Source of the DNA: Parathalassolituus penaei
GTDB lineage: Bacteria; Pseudomonadota; Gammaproteobacteria; Pseudomonadales; Oceanobacteraceae
Length of the DNA: 64,000 nucleotides
NCBI RefSeq assembly: GCF_026626885.1
Contig: NZ_JAPNOA010000059.1
Span: 186,327 to 250,326 of the forward strand
Reading direction: 5' to 3'
Position numbers and translations under genes: made by a program. Below the pieces are notes generated by a model. The model ran no database searches. It was not told the DNA's origin and worked only from the letters and a program-made list of their open reading frames with translations. Positions within the stretch are counted from its first letter, which is position 1; the number at the start of each line of letters is the position of its first letter. Positions 1-9,115 of this stretch are shown here, piece by piece.

Positions 1-15
1 GCGCTGGGTAATTCA

Positions 16-79
16 AAAAACCCGGTCGCCCTCTGGATCGGGGCAGACCGGGGAAAGGTCCGGTTCCCAAAACCGGACC
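16..79 (-). terminator. Tandem hairpins, probable terminator of the SDR gene
   Basis: Two inverted repeats lie just past the stop of the leftward SDR gene. The outer one pairs ACCCGGTC (20-27) with GACCGGG (46-52) and, read leftward, runs into a stretch of T residues (11-20), as expected of a rho-independent terminator. The inner one, at 57-79, is a perfect GGTCCGGTT/AACCGGACC stem with a short loop. The terminator role is inferred from position and the T run. Confidence 0.6.
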
Positions 80-113
80 ACCTATCCCGATCGAGCATCA
101 GGCATAAATTCGG

Positions 114-881
114 TCAGAACTGGGTACCGCCATCGACGTTCAACGCCTGGCCAGTGATAAAGCCGGCTTCTTCGGAAGTCAGGAATGCCAGCACACCCAC
201 GAGGTCTTCCGGCACTTCGGTACGTTTGATCAGCTGCAGGTCTTTCACCGCATCAAACAGCGCCTGTGGCAGGTGCTTGCGGGAGCTTTCGGTGGCGGTC
301 AGGCCTGGGTGGATAGCGTTAACGGTGATACCGCTGTTGCCAAATTCGGCGGCCAGCGCGCGCACCAGGCCAATACCGGCCATCTTGGTGGTGATGTAGG
401 CCGCAAAGCCCGGACGTGGGTCGCCAGTGGTAGAAGAGCCAATCTGCACGATGCGACCGTAACCACGCTCTTTCATCACCGGGCTCAGGGTCTGTGCCAG
501 CACCAGAGCGGACTCAACGTTGATGGCTTCAAAACGGCGGAATTCTTCGAGGGTCAGTTCAGCGAACGGCACCAGCGGCATATAAGCGGCGTTGTTCACC
601 AGAATGTCGCAGTGACCGAAGTGGTTCAGCACACCTTCCGCAAAACGGCGCACCGCATTGGCATCGGCCAGATCAACGGCGTCGGCGTAAACACGCACAC
701 CGGTGTGGGTCAGGGATTCGATGGTTTCTTCGGGGATACGGATGTCGGTCAGCGCCAGATCACAACCGGCTTCGGCCAGACGGCGGGCAAAATGGGAACC
801 CAGAGCACCGGCAGCACCAGTAATCAGGGCCACACGGCCAGCATGGGTTTTTGGATAGACTTTGCCTGTGGATTGGCTCAT
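114..881 (-). CDS. Short-chain dehydrogenase/reductase (SDR)
   Basis: A classical SDR of 255 residues, expected to be a cytosolic NAD(P)-dependent oxidoreductase. The N-terminal Rossmann motif TGAAGALG, an NNAA motif (LVNNAAY), the catalytic tyrosine and lysine in YITTK, and the C-terminal FITGQALNVDGG are all visible. The frame is open for 24 more codons upstream, but the ATG at 881 has AGGAG at proper spacing and starts the conserved domain, so it was chosen. The gene stands alone, followed by a terminator-like hairpin pair and preceded by ~750 bp without a gene. The substrate cannot be read from the sequence. The surrounding betaine genes make a hydroxy acid or amine-derived alcohol possible, but that is only context. 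Confidence 0.85.
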   Translation of the reverse strand: MSQSTGKVYPKTHAGRVALITGAAGALGSHFARRLAEAGCDLALTDIRIPEETIESLTHTGVRVYADAVDLADANAVRRFAEGVLNHFGHCDILVNNAAYMPLVPFAELTLEEFRRFEAINVESALVLAQTLSPVMKERGYGRIVQIGSSTTGDPRPGFAAYITTKMAGIGLVRALAAEFGNSGITVNAIHPGLTATESSRKHLPQALFDAVKDLQLIKRTEVPEDLVGVLAFLTSEEAGFITGQALNVDGGTQF

Positions 882-1191
882 GAAAACTGCGCTCCTGTTA
901 TTCTTGTTATCCGCAACGATCCGGCAGGCCGGATGTGCTATTGGCGGTGGCAAGGCTGGTTGCCGGTTCCGCTCATCATGGAAAACAAGGTATCACCGAG
1001 CTAAAGCATCAAAAAAATCACTTGTTTTGATTTGATGTATCGAAATGGTCAATAGGTTGGACTGGCGGAGGTATCCGCCGGGTGAATCACCAAGAACGCT
1101 CTGAATAACCCGGTGCCCGCTCCCGAGGCGTTGAATGTATTTGGTGAAATCCTGATCTCGAATACTTTCCACTGAAGACGGAAAGACTCTA

Positions 1192-1306
1192 AGGACACTC
1201 TGCACAGCTCTGCGAGTGCTGCAGCGCGTGTGAGCAAGGCGGAGAACGCAGCGAAATGACAAACCTGTCCGGCCGAGTCCTTTCAAGTCGGGCAGCGCAG
1301 AGTCCC
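1192..1306 (+). mobile_element. Short MITE-like element, internally shortened copy
   Basis: The element starts AGGACACTCTGCACAG and ends GCAGAGTCCC. It is flanked on both sides by TA (1190-1191 and 1307-1308), which fits a TA target duplication. Its interior, including GTGAGCAAGGCG and ACGCAGCGAAATGAC, matches the longer copy at 23392-23658. The nested-hairpin half of that copy is missing here. Confidence 0.55.
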
Positions 1307-1573
1307 TAACGCAGCTATGTGAGACGTTAAACATCCAGAAGCCCAGGGACACCGGATATAGATGTCCCCTTCAGTGTTTCTGAAGCTCTGCGAGTACCTG
1401 AAAGCACGGATTTTGTATTTTTATTGCAGTGCCCTGATCAATATTATCGACCAGCGCAAAATGAACCATTTGCTGGTTATTGCTCGAAAAATACTTTCAC
1501 TGCCTCAGGCAGCGTGGAATAAGAAAGACGCCAGATCTGACCATGGCCCGGCCAGACGCTCAGGATAAACCAC

Positions 1574-1608
1574 ATACCGTTCCCATGCAGGTAGCATGGG
1601 AACGGTAT
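1574..1608 (-). terminator. Perfect 15-bp hairpin downstream of the binding-protein gene
   Basis: ATACCGTTCCCATGC (1574-1588) is perfectly complementary to 1594-1608, with a 5-base loop. It sits 20 bp past the stop of the leftward binding-protein gene. There is only a weak T stretch after it (GGTTTAT), so it is either a terminator or an mRNA 3'-stabilising hairpin. Confidence 0.55.
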
Positions 1609-1627
1609 AACAGCAGCGTCACCAGTC

Positions 1628-2578
1628 TTATCGACTGGAATCCGCCACACTACTGGTCAGATGCAGATGATCCGCAGGCTTACCCGCCAGATCACTCACA
1701 CCCGCCAGCCACTGATTCACCTGCATCGGATTTTTCTCCAGCCACATGCTCACCGCACGTTCAACCGGAATAAAACCGTTCAGCACCTGGTCCATGATGC
1801 TTTGCTCCATATCGACGGTGAAGGTCAGGTTGGACAGGAACTGACCGAGGTTCGGGCAGTCATCCATCAGCTTTTCACGGGTAGTGGTGTTCACCACAGC
1901 ACGGCCATAGTTCGGACCGAAATAATCGTCAGCACCGGCCAGGTATTCAATCTTGAAGGTGGTGTTCATCGGGTGTGGTTCCCACGCCAGGAAGGCGATC
2001 CACTCACCGCGTTTCACACGACCTTTTACCTGCGCCAGCATCAGGCGTTCAGAGGTTTCGATCAGCTTGAAGTTTTTCAGGCCGAAGTCGTTACGGGTAA
2101 TCATTTTCTGCACCAGCGCGTTACCGTCGTTGCCTTTTTCCAAGCCGTAGATACGGCTTTCAAAACGGTCGGCATGAGCAGCAATGTCGGCCACACTGCG
2201 AATGCCTTGCTGGTAAACATAATCCGGTACGGCGAGGGTGTAGCGGGCACCTTCGAGGTTGGTCTTGATAAATTTGACCGAACCTTTCTCCAGATAAGGG
2301 CCAACAGCACCGGAGTTGGATGGCATCCAGGTACCCAGGAACGCATCCAGCTTGTTATCCGCCAGTTGCTGGTAAATCGTATCAACGGTGTATTCAGACA
2401 CATTCACCTGATAACCCAGCTTGGTCAGCAACTGTTCAGCAACAGCCGTGGTAACTCGAACATCAGTCCAGTCAACATAACCGAGACGTACCGTTTTACA
2501 AGATTGCCCATCAGCAAAGGCAATTCGTGGGGACACAATCAGAAATGAGCACAACGCCAACAGGGACAGGAATCGCAT
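1628..2578 (-). CDS. ABC-type glycine betaine/choline/carnitine substrate-binding protein
   Basis: A periplasmic binding protein of 316 residues from the ProX/OpuAC family. The signal peptide starts MRFLSLLALCSFLIV and would be cut after IAFA. The mature protein begins with the beta strand KTVRLGYVDW. Aromatic residues typical of quaternary-amine cages occur in GTWMPSN, AFLAWEPHPM and YFGPNYGR. The frame opens earlier, at 2617 and 2596, but only the ATG at 2578 has a good ribosome site (GAGG) and a clean signal sequence. No permease or ATPase gene is adjacent. This resembles the orphan binding proteins CaiX, BetX and CbcX of Pseudomonas, which share a distant core transporter. The exact ligand (choline, betaine or carnitine) is unresolved. 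Confidence 0.88.
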   Translation of the reverse strand: MRFLSLLALCSFLIVSPRIAFADGQSCKTVRLGYVDWTDVRVTTAVAEQLLTKLGYQVNVSEYTVDTIYQQLADNKLDAFLGTWMPSNSGAVGPYLEKGSVKFIKTNLEGARYTLAVPDYVYQQGIRSVADIAAHADRFESRIYGLEKGNDGNALVQKMITRNDFGLKNFKLIETSERLMLAQVKGRVKRGEWIAFLAWEPHPMNTTFKIEYLAGADDYFGPNYGRAVVNTTTREKLMDDCPNLGQFLSNLTFTVDMEQSIMDQVLNGFIPVERAVSMWLEKNPMQVNQWLAGVSDLAGKPADHLHLTSSVADSSR

Positions 2579-2934
2579 TGCTCTAGACCTCGTCATAACA
2601 GGAATAGGGTGAGGCAAACGGATGGGGAAGCCATCTGCCTCTGTCTACCAGCCACAACAGCACTGGAAGACGCGGGGAGTCGTAAACAATCCGGGGATGG
2701 AATTGCGGTCCGGCGACAACATTTCTGTACGAACCTTGATCCTTCTCAAGACTTTCCAGACTTGCAGTCTATTAGTGAAGTGGTTAACGAAATTAGCTGG
2801 GAGCGACACGAGCAGACCGAAAAACGCGCAGTGCGTTGACAATGTTGTCACCCTGTTAAAAAGCCTGCCGCCGACTTCCCGTCGTCTGGCGGCAGGGCTC
2901 TGACAGGGTGCAGAGCCATAGGCAGGGTTTTGAA
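2579..2934. other. Intergenic region between etfB and the binding-protein gene
   Basis: No gene is seen. It should carry the promoter of the leftward binding-protein gene and it carries the terminator of the dgc-etf operon (2858-2895). TGACAA/TTGTCA at 2837-2850 forms a short dyad that could be an operator. Confidence 0.45.
2858..2895 (-). terminator. Terminator of the dgc-etf operon
   Basis: CTGCCGCCGAC (2865-2875) pairs with GTCTGGCGGCAG (2884-2895). Read leftward, the stem is followed by a T run (complement of 2858-2862). A second stem, GGCTCTG/CAGAGCC (2896-2917), lies between it and the etfB stop. Confidence 0.7.
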
Positions 2935-3732
2935 TCAGGACGGAGAATCGACAGCAATCACACCTTCGGCGACCAGCAGGTTCAGAATGGCCGAGGCTTT
3001 TTCGGCGGCGGTTTCCTTCACCAGCACCTGGCCCCCCTTGGACGCCGACTTAACAGTTGCCGCTTTGAAACGCTCGGCAGCCGTTGTGGCCTTGCGAGCA
3101 GCCGCAATACGTTTTGGACGTTTGCGAGCCGGGCTGAATTCGAGATCGTTGGCCGCCGGATCCGCTACCGAAGCAACGGCTACCGCTTGCAGCTGACCAC
3201 GCTGGGCCGGACCAAACGCACTCTGACGAGCCTCTGCCGCCGCCGGGTCAACGGTGGCAACAAACGGGGTACGCACTTTCAGCAAACGGCGTTGACCACG
3301 CGGTAACGCCTGCAGCACTTCGTAGGTGCCATCAGAACCACGACTGATCGACACCACGGCAGGCACCAGCGGCCAGCCCAGCGCATTGGCGACCCGGTAA
3401 GGAGTCATGCCGGATGCTTCGCCGGTTTCGGCGCGAGTACCACACAACACCAGATCCGGGCTGTCGTTACGCAGGGCCTGAACCAGTGCCGGAACCACGT
3501 CAGCACTGGACGGTTGTTTCAGCACATCAATGGCTTTGACACCCATACCCAGGTATTCACGCAGGGCCGGTGATTCACTACCGGCATGCAGCAGACCAAC
3601 GCTGAAACCGGGCATTCCCAGCGCCAGTTCAAGGGCGCGGGAGTCCTGATCAGCACGGCGTTCACGGCCGGATTTCGGGTGCTGGCCAACGGACACCAGC
3701 ACACGAACCTTGAGGGATTTATCAAGCGACAT
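2935..3732 (-). CDS. etfB: Electron transfer flavoprotein beta subunit, dimethylglycine-specific
   Basis: ETF beta-type protein of 265 residues. With EtfA it forms the heterodimer that takes electrons from the DgcAB dimethylglycine dehydrogenase and passes them to the respiratory chain. The ETF fold shows in KVRVLVSVGQHPKSGRE and DLVLCGTRAETGEASGMTPY. The C-terminal ~70 residues are rich in Lys and Ala (ARKRPKRIAAARKATTAAER) and look disordered. The ATG at 3732 follows GGAGG at 8 bp and overlaps the end of etfA by 11 bp, indicating translational coupling. It is the last gene of the operon. It matches PA5401 by family and order, not the housekeeping ETF. Confidence 0.85.
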   Translation of the reverse strand: MSLDKSLKVRVLVSVGQHPKSGRERRADQDSRALELALGMPGFSVGLLHAGSESPALREYLGMGVKAIDVLKQPSSADVVPALVQALRNDSPDLVLCGTRAETGEASGMTPYRVANALGWPLVPAVVSISRGSDGTYEVLQALPRGQRRLLKVRTPFVATVDPAAAEARQSAFGPAQRGQLQAVAVASVADPAANDLEFSPARKRPKRIAAARKATTAAERFKAATVKSASKGGQVLVKETAAEKASAILNLLVAEGVIAVDSPS

Positions 3733-4999
3733 GGTGACGTCCTCCTTCACTCGCAGCTGGCTGGCGCAGGGCTTTTACCTGCTCAATCAGGGCCGCCAGA
3801 ATTTCCTGGCTGTCGCCAATAACACTGAGATCCGCGCGTTTGACCATGTCACAACCGGCGTCGGTGTTAATGGCAATCACCTTCTCACAGGCACCAATAC
3901 CTTGCAGGTGCTGTACCGCACCGGAGATACCCACCGCTACGTACACACGAGCCGTTACCCAGGTACCGGTCGCACCCACCTGACGGAAACGTGGCATAAA
4001 GCCATCGTCCACCGCCACACGGCTGGCACCTTCGGTAGCACCGAGGACACGCGCCGCTTCGTGGAATTGCTCCCAGTCGTGGATACCATTACCTGCCGAC
4101 AGGATAAATCCGGCTTCGGCCATGGCGATCTGGTTCGGGTCTACCGCAACGGCACCGGCATCCTGGATACGGGCCAGTACACCCGGCAGTTCCGGCAGCG
4201 CCATTGGCAGTACTTCATGACGGCTGTCATCCACCGGCATGGCACATTCGGCCAGCAGCGCCACCACTTTCGGCAGGCTGCGGGTCACATCGTTACGTTC
4301 ACTACCAGCACGGCAGGTCACGCGGCCATCACGAATCTGCCAGGCATGCATGGCCGGACGTTCTTCGAGACGGGTCGCCAGACGCAGGGCGCGGTCGTTA
4401 CCACTGAGATGGGTATCCGGGAACAACCAGTGTTGTGGCAACAGCTGACGGTGCACCGCCAGCATGGCCGCCAGTTCCTGCTCTGGGCAGTAACCGTTCC
4501 AGTCGTCACCGCTGAAATGCAGCAGACGGTCAACACCCGCCAGCGCCAGGCCGTTGGAATCGTCAGCAAGGTTTTCGCTGAGATCACCAAACACCAGCGC
4601 CACCACGGCACAGGCCGGGTTGGCAGCCGCCAGCTGACGAGCCTGACCCAGTACGTCGCGGTCATGGCTGGTCAGACGACCACCGGCGAGGTCTGGCACC
4701 ACCACAATCCAGGATTCCGGATTGCTGATCTGCACCAGTGGCAGACGGGTATCCACCGCTTCACCGCGCTGGCCAGCGGCCACTACAGTGCCACTGCCAC
4801 CCAGACGGTCGATGCGTTTGATACCGTTCGGGCCAATAAAGCCGATATTGTGCGGATTCTTGCGAATCAGGCCGCTCGGGCCACGCACAACAGCGTTGTT
4901 GCCAGCGCCCTCGGCGACCAGCATTTGCTGGTGCAGAGGGTGCAGGCGGTTACGCAGAATCCAGTTCTTGCGAGGGTCTTTACGGATAATGGAGCTCAT
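3722..4999 (-). CDS. etfA: Electron transfer flavoprotein alpha subunit, dimethylglycine-specific
   Basis: ETF alpha-type protein of 425 residues, longer than housekeeping EtfA because of an N-terminal extension (SSIIRKDPRKNWILRN) typical of the betaine-linked form. The C-terminal FAD-binding domain is clear: GATEGASRVAVDDGFMPR (canonical GASRA), QVGATGTWVTARVYVAVGISGAVQH, and VIAINTDAGCDMVKRADLSVIGD. The ATG at 4999 shares its A with the stop of dgcB and follows GGGAGG. An in-frame GTG one codon upstream is less likely. In Pseudomonas the same order dgcA-dgcB-etfA-etfB is found. It accepts electrons from DgcAB. Confidence 0.88.
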   Translation of the reverse strand: MSSIIRKDPRKNWILRNRLHPLHQQMLVAEGAGNNAVVRGPSGLIRKNPHNIGFIGPNGIKRIDRLGGSGTVVAAGQRGEAVDTRLPLVQISNPESWIVVVPDLAGGRLTSHDRDVLGQARQLAAANPACAVVALVFGDLSENLADDSNGLALAGVDRLLHFSGDDWNGYCPEQELAAMLAVHRQLLPQHWLFPDTHLSGNDRALRLATRLEERPAMHAWQIRDGRVTCRAGSERNDVTRSLPKVVALLAECAMPVDDSRHEVLPMALPELPGVLARIQDAGAVAVDPNQIAMAEAGFILSAGNGIHDWEQFHEAARVLGATEGASRVAVDDGFMPRFRQVGATGTWVTARVYVAVGISGAVQHLQGIGACEKVIAINTDAGCDMVKRADLSVIGDSQEILAALIEQVKALRQPAASEGGRHHVA

Positions 5000-6927
5000 C
5001 ACGCCACCTCCCGTGCAGTAGCCGGTTCTGCCACGTCGACCAGTTGGGCAGCAACCATTTCAGCGATGTCCTGAACTTCCGGACGTGGTTCAACAACACC
5101 TTCGAGCATCGCGGTACATTGCTGGCAACCCACGGCGACCACTTCCGCGCCAGTGGCACGAATGTCGTCCATACGCATGTCAGCGATACGGCGTTCACCC
5201 GGAATGTCGGTGATTGGCGCACCACCACCACCACCGCAGCAGCGGGAGCGGAAACCGGAGCGTTCCATTTCGGCCAGCTGGATGCCCATGGCGTTCAGCA
5301 CGGCACGTGGCGCATCGTATTCACCGTTGTAACGGCCCAGGTAACATGGATCGTGATAGGTCACGGTGCCACCGGTACGGGCGTTCAGTTGCAGACGTCC
5401 CTGCTCCACCAGCTCGTTGATAAAACGGGTGTGGTGCAGTACTTCATACGAGCCACCCAGATCCGGGTATTCGTTTTTCAGTACGTGGAACGCATGCGGG
5501 TCAGTGGTCACAATGCGTTTGAAACGGTATTTCTTCAGGACTTCGATGTTGCGACGAGCCAGGCTCTGGAAGGTGGCGTCATCACCCAGACGACGGGCGA
5601 GGTCACCACAGTCACGCTCTTCATCACCCAGTACTGCGAAGTTGACCTTGGCAGTCTTCATGATTTTCACGAAGGCGCGCAGGATGCGCTGGCTACGCAT
5701 GTCGAAGGCACCGTCAGATACCCAGAACAGCACGTCGGCTTCTTTTACATCGGCCATCACCGGCAGGTTCTGGTCAGCAGCCCAGTAGGTGCGGCTGGCT
5801 GGATCATTACCGTGCGGGTTGTCGGTGGCGATCAGGTTTTGCAGGGTTTCGGAGCCCTTGCCTGGCGTGGTGCCTTTTTCCAGCGTCAGGAAACGACGCA
5901 TATCAACGATGGCATCCACGTGTTCGATCATCATCGGACACTCTTCCACACAAGCGCGGCAGGTCGTACAGGCCCACAGGGTTTCCTGACTGACCAGACC
6001 TTCGGTAATCACCTCAATGGCGGAACCTTTGGCCTTGCCTACTTCCTTGCCAGGGTATGGAGAACCGGCGTAGTTGGCATCAGTGCCACCAGCCAGACCC
6101 ACCACCATATCCTGAATCAGTTTTTTCGGGTTCAGCGGCTGACCAGCCGCAAACGCCGGACACATGGCTTCACAGCGACCACACTGCACACAGGCATCAA
6201 AGCCCAGCAGCTGGTTCCAGGTGAAGTCAGCCGGTTTGGCCACACCCAGGGTTTTATCCCCGGCAGTATCCAGATCCAGCAATTTCAGACCGGTAGAACG
6301 GCCGCCACCAAAACGCTCAGGGCGACGGTGGAAAGCCAGATGCAGGGCACCGGCGAACGCGTGTTTCATCGGACCCGCCCAGCCCATACCCAGCAGCATT
6401 TCACCAAGACCGGCAACAATGCCCGCCAGCAGTACAAACGCCAGGATACCGGAGCCAAAACCGTCCGGCAGAATACCGGCAGCAGGCAGGGTGACGATAA
6501 AGAAGGTGGCAGCAAAGACCAGCAGGCTCTTTGGCAGACGCATCCACGGGCCTTTTGACAGGCGTGACGGTGGATTCAGACGACGACGGAATACCAGAAC
6601 GGCACCAGCAAACATCACCACCGTGGTGAGCAGCAAGGCACGCGCCAGCCAGACGTTATCAACGCCAAAACCATGCACCAGCAGGATCAGCGCCATCGAG
6701 GCCACGAAACCACCAGCGGTGGCAACGTGGGTATTGGACATCGCCTTGTCACGGTCAACCACATGGTGGAGGTCAACCAGGTAACGGCGCGGCATGGCCA
6801 TCAGACCGGCAATCAGGTCGACCGGTGCTGGTCGACCTGCTCGCCAGAGGGAGATCCGGCGCACTGCGCCAGCTCCCAGTACAATCAGGAACCCGGCTAA
6901 CAGCCAGGGCAGCGCGGCATTCAGCAT
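4999..6927 (-). CDS. dgcB: Dimethylglycine catabolism protein DgcB, iron-sulfur membrane subunit
   Basis: A 642-residue membrane Fe-S protein. The N-terminal third has about five membrane helices (for example LPWLLAGFLIVLGAGAV and FVASMALILLVHGFGV). Then come two 4Fe-4S clusters, CVQCGRCEAMCPAF and CTTCRACVEECPM. The C-terminal half has two CCG (heterodisulfide-reductase-type) domains, with YHDPCYLGRYNGEYD and RCCGGGGGAP. It works with DgcA to demethylate dimethylglycine to sarcosine and probably links the enzyme to ETF and the membrane. The start at 6927 follows GGGGGAG. It lies 21 bp after dgcA and overlaps etfA by one base. Confidence 0.9.
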   Translation of the reverse strand: MLNAALPWLLAGFLIVLGAGAVRRISLWRAGRPAPVDLIAGLMAMPRRYLVDLHHVVDRDKAMSNTHVATAGGFVASMALILLVHGFGVDNVWLARALLLTTVVMFAGAVLVFRRRLNPPSRLSKGPWMRLPKSLLVFAATFFIVTLPAAGILPDGFGSGILAFVLLAGIVAGLGEMLLGMGWAGPMKHAFAGALHLAFHRRPERFGGGRSTGLKLLDLDTAGDKTLGVAKPADFTWNQLLGFDACVQCGRCEAMCPAFAAGQPLNPKKLIQDMVVGLAGGTDANYAGSPYPGKEVGKAKGSAIEVITEGLVSQETLWACTTCRACVEECPMMIEHVDAIVDMRRFLTLEKGTTPGKGSETLQNLIATDNPHGNDPASRTYWAADQNLPVMADVKEADVLFWVSDGAFDMRSQRILRAFVKIMKTAKVNFAVLGDEERDCGDLARRLGDDATFQSLARRNIEVLKKYRFKRIVTTDPHAFHVLKNEYPDLGGSYEVLHHTRFINELVEQGRLQLNARTGGTVTYHDPCYLGRYNGEYDAPRAVLNAMGIQLAEMERSGFRSRCCGGGGGAPITDIPGERRIADMRMDDIRATGAEVVAVGCQQCTAMLEGVVEPRPEVQDIAEMVAAQLVDVAEPATAREVA

Positions 6928-6948
6928 GACTCTCCCCCCGCAGACGGA

Positions 6949-9021
6949 TTACAGGTGCATACACAGACGCAGAGCGTCGTAGATAGCAGCATGGGTGTTA
7001 CGTTGGGACACACAGTCACCCAGACGCCACAGGATCATGCCCTTGCCATCTTTGGTGTCTTCGCTCAGCACAGGTTGCGGTTTGATATCGAACAGGGTTT
7101 CGTTATCAATCTGACCCTTGTTGCGGGATTCCGCTTTCAGTTCGTAGTACAGCGCTTCGTTTGGACGAATGCCGTTTTCCACCACGATCTGGTCAACCAC
7201 ACGTTCTTCCTGCTGACCGGTGTATTCGTTTTCCAGAACCGCTACCAGTTTGTCGCCTTCGCGGTAAACCTTATGCAGCGCCAGGTCGGAAGTCATGATC
7301 ACTTCTTTCTGGTACAGGCTGCGGTAGTAGGTCGGGAAGGTAGTACCACCGATACCCACACCCGGCTTGATGTCTTCCGTCACCAGTTCTACCAGAGAGC
7401 CTTTGGAGGCCAGGTAGTCAGCGGCAGACATACCGGAGAATTCACAGATACTGTCGAAAATCAGGACGCTCTTGCCCGGTTCAACCGTGCCGTTGAGGAT
7501 ATCCCAGGTAGACACAACCAGACCTTCCTTGGCGCCCCACTCAGGGTTCTGCTCCAGGAATGGAGTACCACCGGTAGCCAGGATACAAACATCCGGCTTC
7601 AGATCACGGATCATGGCAGCATTGGCACTGGTGCCCAGACGTACATCAACGCCCAGACGAGTCAGTTCCATTGCCAGCCAGCGGGTAATACCGGCCATCT
7701 GGTCGCGTTGTGGCGCCTTGGCAGCGATGGTGATCTGACCACCCAGCTCGTCAGCTTTTTCAACCAGAGTCACCTTGTGGCCACGTTCAGCAGCAACACG
7801 AGCGGCTTCCATACCACCTGGACCACCACCAATCACCACCACGTTGCGGATCACACCGGAGGTTTTTTCGATGATGTGTGGCAGACCCATGTATTCACGG
7901 GAAGTCGCGGCGTTCTGGATACACAGAACGTCCAGACCCATGTACTGACGGTCGATACAGTAGTTGGCACCCACACACTGACGAATCTGGTCAACCTGGT
8001 TCATCTTGATCTTGGCGATCAGATGCGGGTCGGCGATGTGGGCGCGGGTCATACCCACGAAATCCACGTAACCTTCTTCCAGAATACGTTTGGCCTGGTT
8101 AGGGTCCTTGATGTTCTGGGCGTGGATGACCGGCACGGTAACCACTTCCTTGATACCAGCCGCCAGATGCAGGAACGGCTCTGGTGGGTAACTCATGTTC
8201 GGAATAACGTTGGCCAGGGTGTTGTGAGTGTCACAACCGGAGCCAACCACGCCAAAGTAGTCCACCATACCGGTGTCGTTGTAGAACTTGGCGATCTGTT
8301 TCATATCGTCGTGGTTCAGACCATCCGGGTGGAATTCGTCACCGGTGATACGCATACCCACTACGAAGTCAGGACCAACAGCAGCACGAACGGCCTTCAG
8401 CACTTCCAGACCAAAACGCATGCGTTTTTCGAAGGTGCCGCCCCAGGCGTCGGTACGTTTGTTAACACGTGGAGACCAGAACTGGTCGATCATGTGCTGG
8501 TGCACAGCAGACAGTTCAACACCGTCCAGACCACCTTCTTTGGCACGAACAGCGGCCTTGGCGAAATCGCCAATCACACGCCAGATTTCTTCTTCCTCGA
8601 TGGTTTTACAGGTAGCACGGTGTACCGGTTCACGGATGCCGGATGGCGACATCAGGTTTGGCCAGTTTTCACCGTCCCAACGGGAACGACGACCCATGTG
8701 GGTAATCTGGATCATGATCTTGCCGCCGTGCTTGTGCACAGCATTGGCCAGGTTCTGGAAGTGCGGAATGATGCGGTCAGTGGACAGGTTGACCGAACTC
8801 CACCAGCTTTGTGGGCTGTCGATGGCAACAACCGACGAACCACCACAAATACACAGACCACAGCCACCTTTGGCTTTTTCTTCGTAGTACTGAACGTAAC
8901 GCTCGGTGGTCATACCACCGTCGGTGGCATACACCTCAGCGTGGGCGGTACTGACGATACGGTTACGAATGGTCAGCTTATTGATGTTCAGTGGCTGAAA
9001 CAGGATATCAAACTGGGACAT
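6949..9021 (-). CDS. dgcA: Dimethylglycine dehydrogenase DgcA, OYE/TMADH-type flavoprotein
   Basis: A 690-residue enzyme of the trimethylamine dehydrogenase/2,4-dienoyl-CoA reductase group that oxidatively demethylates dimethylglycine to sarcosine. Residues ~1-370 form the FMN TIM barrel (TIRNRIVSTAHAEVYATDGG, VELSAVHQHMIDQFWSPRVN). The Fe-S segment is CVGANYCIDRQY followed by LDVLCIQNA. The C-terminal half is an FAD/NAD(P) domain starting VVVIGGGPGGMEAARVAAER. The cluster motif has only three of the four usual cysteines in this spacing, with Ala where the second is expected. ATG at 9021 begins the conserved N-terminus MSQFDILFQPLNI. It is second in a five-gene leftward operon. Confidence 0.9.
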   Translation of the reverse strand: MSQFDILFQPLNINKLTIRNRIVSTAHAEVYATDGGMTTERYVQYYEEKAKGGCGLCICGGSSVVAIDSPQSWWSSVNLSTDRIIPHFQNLANAVHKHGGKIMIQITHMGRRSRWDGENWPNLMSPSGIREPVHRATCKTIEEEEIWRVIGDFAKAAVRAKEGGLDGVELSAVHQHMIDQFWSPRVNKRTDAWGGTFEKRMRFGLEVLKAVRAAVGPDFVVGMRITGDEFHPDGLNHDDMKQIAKFYNDTGMVDYFGVVGSGCDTHNTLANVIPNMSYPPEPFLHLAAGIKEVVTVPVIHAQNIKDPNQAKRILEEGYVDFVGMTRAHIADPHLIAKIKMNQVDQIRQCVGANYCIDRQYMGLDVLCIQNAATSREYMGLPHIIEKTSGVIRNVVVIGGGPGGMEAARVAAERGHKVTLVEKADELGGQITIAAKAPQRDQMAGITRWLAMELTRLGVDVRLGTSANAAMIRDLKPDVCILATGGTPFLEQNPEWGAKEGLVVSTWDILNGTVEPGKSVLIFDSICEFSGMSAADYLASKGSLVELVTEDIKPGVGIGGTTFPTYYRSLYQKEVIMTSDLALHKVYREGDKLVAVLENEYTGQQEERVVDQIVVENGIRPNEALYYELKAESRNKGQIDNETLFDIKPQPVLSEDTKDGKGMILWRLGDCVSQRNTHAAIYDALRLCMHL

Positions 9022-9115
9022 GGCTCTACCTGCAGGCTCAGGACGAGGGCCCGGCAAGGGGCCCGTCGGAGGTTGGCAATCAGGGTTTAATCAGGTTCTG
9101 GAATTCAACCGGCTA

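Larger units (their letters stand above)
882..1627. other. Intergenic region with repeat remnants
   Basis: No convincing gene is seen. The stretch holds a short TA-flanked MITE-like copy (1192-1306), a separate fragment of the same repeat family near 1092-1122 (CTCTGAATAACCCGGTGCCC), a remnant of the structured-repeat tail near 1528-1560 (CGCCAGATC and GGCCCGGCCAGACGC), and a perfect hairpin at 1574-1608. Confidence 0.6.

Noticed and set aside
1480-1773. 97-codon rightward open frame across a hairpin and the end of the binding-protein gene
   Set aside because: It crosses a perfect terminator-like hairpin and overlaps the real gene antisense.
3710-9090. Very long rightward open frames opposite etfA, dgcB and dgcA
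   Set aside because: They are antisense shadows of GC-rich genes with strong family motifs on the other strand; their translations are rich in His, Thr and Val with no domain.
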